Source of the DNA: an uncultured Parabacteroides sp. | GTDB taxonomy: Bacteria > Bacteroidota > Bacteroidia > Bacteroidales > Tannerellaceae | Reading direction: 5' to 3' | Assembly: GCA_900552465.1 (NCBI GenBank) | Contig: URZO01000085.1 | Span: 1 to 17,672 of the forward strand | DNA length: 17,672 nucleotides | Shown: positions 13,904-17,672 of the stretch, piece by piece | Numbering within the stretch: position 1 is the stretch's first letter | Layout: each line of letters begins with the position of its first letter | Notes under the pieces: model-generated | The model's input: the letters and a program-made list of their open reading frames with translations, nothing else | What the model was told of the DNA's origin: nothing | Database searches by the model: none | Translations under genes and position numbers: made by a program

Positions 13904-15763
13904 ATGGCAGAACTAAAAGAAAAACTATTCTCAGAGTTCGCGCCGGTCTCTACAGAAGACTGGGTAGCGAAGATTACGGCCGACCTGAAAGGGGCTCCGT
14001 TTGAGAAGAAGCTTGTATGGAAAACAGGAGAAGGGTTTAATGCAAATCCTTTTTATCGTTTGGAAGATTTGGAAGGTTTAAAGACAACCACCTCTCTTCC
14101 TGGTGAATTCCCTTATGTGCGCGGCACAAAGAAGGATAATAACTGGTATGTACGCCAGAACATCGAAGTAACTTGCTTTAAAGCTGCAAACGAGAAAGCG
14201 CTTGACGTCTTGAATAAGGGCGTAACTTCTCTCGGTTTTATCATCAAGGGCGATGAAGTGAGTGCTGAAAACATTGCTACTTTGCTGAACGGCATTTGTC
14301 CGGAATGTGTTGAACTCAACTTCAATACATGCCTTTGCAAAGCAGAAAAACTGATTGGTATTCTGGCTGAATACTTTACTTCAAGAGGTGCTGACCTTAC
14401 AAAGTGTGCCGGTTCTGTTAATTACGACCCGTTTAAGAAGCCGTTGATTAAAGGACACAAAAATGAAAATTGGGTGGAAACCGCATCTGCTGTGCTCAAA
14501 GCAGGTCAGGCTTTGCCTAAATACACAGTGTTGGCTGTAAATGCATTTGAACTGAATAATGCCGGTGCTTATATCTCCCAGGAATTGGGTTATGCCCTGG
14601 CTTGGGGTAACGAATTGCTGGCCAAGCTGACTGAGGCTGGTTTCGATGTTACAGAAGTAGCAAAGAAGATTAAGTTCAACTTTGGTATCAGTTCCAATTA
14701 TTTCATGGAGATTGCGAAATTCCGTGCTGCCCGTTGGTTGTGGGCTGAAATCGTAGCCGCTTACAAGCCGGCTTGCGATTGCGCTTGCAAAATGAACGTA
14801 CATGCACAGACTTCCCAATGGAATATGACGGTTTATGATGCTCACGTAAACCTGTTGCGTTCACAGACTGAAGCTATGTCTGCCGCTATTGCCGGAGTTG
14901 ATTCCATTACAGTTCGTCCGTTCGATGAAGCATTCGAAACACCGGATGACTTCTCTGAACGTATCGCACGTAACCAACAGCTGTTGTTGAAAGAAGAATG
15001 TCATCTGGATAAGGTGGTCGACCCGGCTGCCGGTTCCTATACGGTAGAAGTCTTTACCAACTCGATTGCAGATGTTGCCTGGAAGCTCTTCCTCGAAACA
15101 GAGGAAAAAGGCGGTTTCGGAGCGTTGGCCAATGCCGGAGAAATCCAGGCTGCCGTAAAGGCTTCCAATGCTGCTCGTCATAAAGCGATTGCTACCCGTC
15201 GCGAGGTATTGCTGGGTACGAACCAGTTCCCGAACTTCACGGAAGTTGCTGCCGGAAAGATTAAGAACGAAGGTGCTTCTTGCGGCTGCGGACATGCTTG
15301 CAGCGAAGCTGAGATCGAAACATTGAGCTTTGACCGTGGCGCTTCTGAATTCGAATCTTTGCGTTTGGCAACGGAAAAGAGCGGCAAGACTCCGAAGGCA
15401 TTTATGCTGACAATCGGAAACCTGGCTATGCGTCTGGCCCGTTCGCAGTTCTCTTGCAACTTCTTTGGTTGTGCAGGCTACAAGACAATCGATAATTTAG
15501 GTTTTGATACGGTTGAAGAAGGTGTTGAAGCAGCTCTTGCTGCCGGTGCCGAAATTGTTGTCTTGTGTTCAAGCGATGATGAATATGCAGAACTTGCTCC
15601 GGCTGCCTTCAAGGCGTTGAACGGCCGTGCAGAGTTTGTTGTGGCTGGTGCTCCGGCTTGCATGGAAGACCTGAAGGCTCAGGGCATCGACCAGTTTGTG
15701 AATGTGAAGAGCAACGTGCTTGAAACATTGCAGGCTTTCAATGCAAAATTAGGTATTAACTGA
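13904..15763 (+). CDS. mutA: Methylmalonyl-CoA mutase small (beta) subunit
   Basis: MutA is the non-catalytic partner of MutB in the heterodimeric methylmalonyl-CoA mutase, which interconverts succinyl-CoA and methylmalonyl-CoA. In this lineage it serves the succinate-to-propionate route. The 619-residue protein has the TIM-barrel half (for example NVHAQTSQWNMTVYDAHVNLLRS and the DSITVRPFDEAF region) and a C-terminal cobalamin-domain-like half. The latter lacks the DxHxxG cobalamin ligand: the corresponding stretch reads NLAMRLARSQFSCNFFGCAGY. This is the known state of small subunits. Two unusual cysteine clusters occur, C291/C293/C295 and C460/C462/H464/C466. The frame is open from a TTG at 13850, but ATG 13904 (MAELKEKLFSEF) matches the family N terminus. 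mutB follows after 21 bases. Confidence 0.95.
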   Translation: MAELKEKLFSEFAPVSTEDWVAKITADLKGAPFEKKLVWKTGEGFNANPFYRLEDLEGLKTTTSLPGEFPYVRGTKKDNNWYVRQNIEVTCFKAANEKALDVLNKGVTSLGFIIKGDEVSAENIATLLNGICPECVELNFNTCLCKAEKLIGILAEYFTSRGADLTKCAGSVNYDPFKKPLIKGHKNENWVETASAVLKAGQALPKYTVLAVNAFELNNAGAYISQELGYALAWGNELLAKLTEAGFDVTEVAKKIKFNFGISSNYFMEIAKFRAARWLWAEIVAAYKPACDCACKMNVHAQTSQWNMTVYDAHVNLLRSQTEAMSAAIAGVDSITVRPFDEAFETPDDFSERIARNQQLLLKEECHLDKVVDPAAGSYTVEVFTNSIADVAWKLFLETEEKGGFGALANAGEIQAAVKASNAARHKAIATRREVLLGTNQFPNFTEVAAGKIKNEGASCGCGHACSEAEIETLSFDRGASEFESLRLATEKSGKTPKAFMLTIGNLAMRLARSQFSCNFFGCAGYKTIDNLGFDTVEEGVEAALAAGAEIVVLCSSDDEYAELAPAAFKALNGRAEFVVAGAPACMEDLKAQGIDQFVNVKSNVLETLQAFNAKLGIN

Positions 15764-15784
15764 TTATGAATTATCGAGAACAAC

Positions 15785-17672
15785 ATGAGACCAAATTTTA
15801 AAGATATAGATATCAAAAATGCCGGTTTTGCAGCCACAAATGCTGCCGAATGGGCAAAGGCCAATGGCGTTGAAGCCAATTGGAAAACTCCGGAACACAT
15901 CGATGTGAAGCCGGTATATACGAAAGAAGACCTGGAAGGCATGGAACATCTGAACTTTGTTTCCGGTCTGCCTCCTTATCTGCGTGGTCCGTACAGTGCC
16001 ATGTATCCGCTGCGTCCCTGGACAATCCGCCAGTATGCAGGTTTCTCCACTGCCGAAGAATCAAATGCATTCTACCGCCGTAACCTGGCTTCCGGCCAGA
16101 AAGGTTTGTCTGTTGCGTTCGACCTTCCGACACACCGTGGCTACGATGCCGACAACGAACGTGTTGTAGGTGACGTAGGTAAAGCCGGTGTATCTATTTG
16201 TTCGCTGGAAAACATGAAGGTATTGTTCGACGGTATCCCTTTGAACAAGATGTCTGTTTCCATGACAATGAACGGTGCCGTTCTTCCGGTATTGGCATTC
16301 TACATTAACGCAGGTCTGGAACAAGGCGCTAAGTTGGAAGAAATGGCCGGTACGATCCAGAACGATATCCTGAAAGAGTTCATGGTGCGTAACACTTATA
16401 TCTATCCGCCTGAATTCTCCATGAAGATTATCGCTGACATCTTCGAATATACATCACAGAAGATGCCGAAGTTCAACTCGATCTCTATCTCCGGTTACCA
16501 CATGCAGGAAGCCGGTGCGACAGCAGATATCGAGATGGCTTATACGCTGTGCGACGGTATGGAATATCTTCGTGCCGGTGTGAACGCCGGTATCGATGTG
16601 GATGCTTTTGCTCCGCGTCTGTCTTTCTTCTGGGCTATCGGTGTAAATCACTTTATGGAAATTGCCAAGATGCGTGCTGCACGTATGTTGTGGGCGAAGA
16701 TCGTGAAGAGCTTCGGCGCCAAGAATCCGAAATCGCTGGCACTGCGTACTCACTGCCAGACTTCCGGTTGGTCGCTGACCGAACAGGATCCGTTCAACAA
16801 CGTAGGCCGTACTTGTATCGAAGCTATGGCTGCCGCTCTGGGACACACACAGTCTCTGCATACGAACGCATTGGACGAAGCGATCGCATTGCCGACCGAC
16901 TTCTCTGCCCGTATCGCTCGTAACACGCAGATTTATATCCAGGAAGAAACGAAAGTTTGTAAGCAAATCGACCCGTGGGGCGGTTCTTACTACATCGAAT
17001 CTCTGACAAACGAACTGGTACACAAAGGTTGGGCTTTGATTCAGGAAATCGAAAGCATGGGCGGTATGGCGAAAGCTATCGAAACCGGTCTGCCGAAGAT
17101 GCGTATCGAAGAAGCTGCTGCCCGTACGCAGGCTCGTATCGACTCAGGCATTCAGACAATCGTAGGTGTTAACAAATACCGTCTGCCGAAAGAAGATCCG
17201 ATCGATATCCTCGAAATCGATAATACAGCCGTACGTAACGAACAGATCGCTGCTTTGAAGGTGTTGCGTGAAAACCGCGACGAAGCTGCCGTTCAGAAAG
17301 CGTTGGCCGACATTACGGAATGTGTGAAGACAAAGAAAGGCAACCTGCTGGAACTGGCTGTCAAAGCTGCCGGCTTGCGTGCATCATTGGGAGAAATCTC
17401 TGATGCCTGCGAAGTGGTTGTAGGTCGTTATAAAGCAATCATCAGAACAATATCAGGCGTGTATTCATCAGAAACAAAGAAAGATGCAGACTTCCAGAAA
17501 GCATGTGAGCTGACTGCCGAGTTTGCTAAGAAAGAAGGTCGCCAGCCGCGTATCATGATCGCTAAGATGGGTCAGGACGGACACGACCGTGGTGCTAAGG
17601 TTGTGGCTACAGGTTATGCAGACTGTGGTTTCGACGTAGATATGGGACCGTTGTTCCAGACTCCGGCCGAGG
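15785..17672 (+). CDS. mutB: Methylmalonyl-CoA mutase large (alpha) subunit, 3' end missing
   Basis: MutB is the catalytic subunit; it binds adenosylcobalamin and the acyl-CoA. The window holds 629 codons of an expected 710-720, ending at the window edge without a stop. The N-terminal substrate region is clear: GLPPYLRGPYSAMYPLRPWTIRQYAGF (read as GLPPYLRGPY then SAMYPLRPWTIRQYAGF) with the active-site Tyr and Arg. RTHCQTSGWSLTEQDPFNN and the IDPWGGSYYIE segment follow. The C-terminal cobalamin domain begins RIMIAKMGQDGHDRGAKVVATG; DGHDRG at 598-603 is the DxHxxG motif, with His600 as the lower axial ligand to cobalt. ATG 15785 lies 21 bases after mutA without a clear Shine-Dalgarno. The gene depends on the cofactor assembled by the cob operon in the same window. 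Confidence 0.97.
   Translation, partial: MRPNFKDIDIKNAGFAATNAAEWAKANGVEANWKTPEHIDVKPVYTKEDLEGMEHLNFVSGLPPYLRGPYSAMYPLRPWTIRQYAGFSTAEESNAFYRRNLASGQKGLSVAFDLPTHRGYDADNERVVGDVGKAGVSICSLENMKVLFDGIPLNKMSVSMTMNGAVLPVLAFYINAGLEQGAKLEEMAGTIQNDILKEFMVRNTYIYPPEFSMKIIADIFEYTSQKMPKFNSISISGYHMQEAGATADIEMAYTLCDGMEYLRAGVNAGIDVDAFAPRLSFFWAIGVNHFMEIAKMRAARMLWAKIVKSFGAKNPKSLALRTHCQTSGWSLTEQDPFNNVGRTCIEAMAAALGHTQSLHTNALDEAIALPTDFSARIARNTQIYIQEETKVCKQIDPWGGSYYIESLTNELVHKGWALIQEIESMGGMAKAIETGLPKMRIEEAAARTQARIDSGIQTIVGVNKYRLPKEDPIDILEIDNTAVRNEQIAALKVLRENRDEAAVQKALADITECVKTKKGNLLELAVKAAGLRASLGEISDACEVVVGRYKAIIRTISGVYSSETKKDADFQKACELTAEFAKKEGRQPRIMIAKMGQDGHDRGAKVVATGYADCGFDVDMGPLFQTPAE

Noticed and set aside
15766..15801. 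Eleven-codon ORF (MNYREQHETKF) overlapping the mutB start
   Set aside because: It could in principle couple mutA and mutB translation, but it is very short, has no visible ribosome site, and such frames arise readily by chance.
1..17672. CRISPR array, prophage, insertion sequence, toxin-antitoxin or defence system
   Set aside because: No regularly spaced direct repeats, no transposase, integrase or recombinase, and no recognisable toxin beside the ribbon-helix-helix gene.

Overview
The window looks like chromosomal DNA from a gut-type Bacteroidales, with Parabacteroides the most likely genus (moderate confidence). The main evidence is the repeated Bacteroidetes promoter signature (TAnnTTTG, in two cases with TTTG 18-19 bases upstream), weak or absent Shine-Dalgarno sequences, a signal-peptide TonB-dependent receptor with a CarboxypepD_reg domain, an HU-CCDC81/SPOR membrane protein, and a mutA-mutB pair of the succinate-to-propionate type. 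No phage, transposase, CRISPR array or defence island is visible. This is mostly housekeeping and metabolic DNA.

Layout. Bases 1-33 are the 3' end of a 5S rRNA, so an rRNA operon enters on the + strand and stops at a strong hairpin (53-87). Converging on it from the right is a six-gene minus-strand operon at 4625-144, read in the order cbiB, S4-domain gene, cobU, cobT, cobS, cobC. The gaps are 6-37 bases. The five recognised enzymes cover aminopropanol attachment and nucleotide-loop assembly of cobalamin, as needed to finish or remodel salvaged corrinoids. The sixth gene encodes a stand-alone S4 RNA-binding domain with a long basic tail. No cobalamin riboswitch is recognisable upstream.

A divergent promoter region (4626-4869) separates this operon from a + strand gene for a protein with HU-like domains, one membrane helix and a SPOR domain. 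It is followed by a complex hairpin, a convergent small ribbon-helix-helix gene on the minus strand, and a + strand PIF1-like helicase with C-terminal TPRs that starts at TTG.

Next is a two-gene + strand unit: an Oar-like TonB-dependent receptor and, 6 bases later, a phosphodiesterase/nucleotide-pyrophosphatase lipoprotein. The unit ends at a 25-bp hairpin shared with a convergent minus-strand winged-helix gene. A gene-free, inverted-repeat-rich stretch (13304-13570) and a minus-strand tRNA-Glu(CTC) with its own terminator follow. The window closes with mutA and the first 629 codons of mutB, the adenosylcobalamin-dependent methylmalonyl-CoA mutase, behind a textbook promoter.

How the genes fit together. 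The minus-strand cob operon makes or repairs the cofactor that MutAB uses, so two linked parts of B12 metabolism lie about 9 kb apart. The receptor/phosphodiesterase pair is probably a surface nutrient-acquisition unit of unknown substrate. The observations most worth following are the HU-membrane-SPOR protein on an apparently leaderless transcript, the S4 protein embedded in the cob operon, and the receptor-phosphodiesterase pair.
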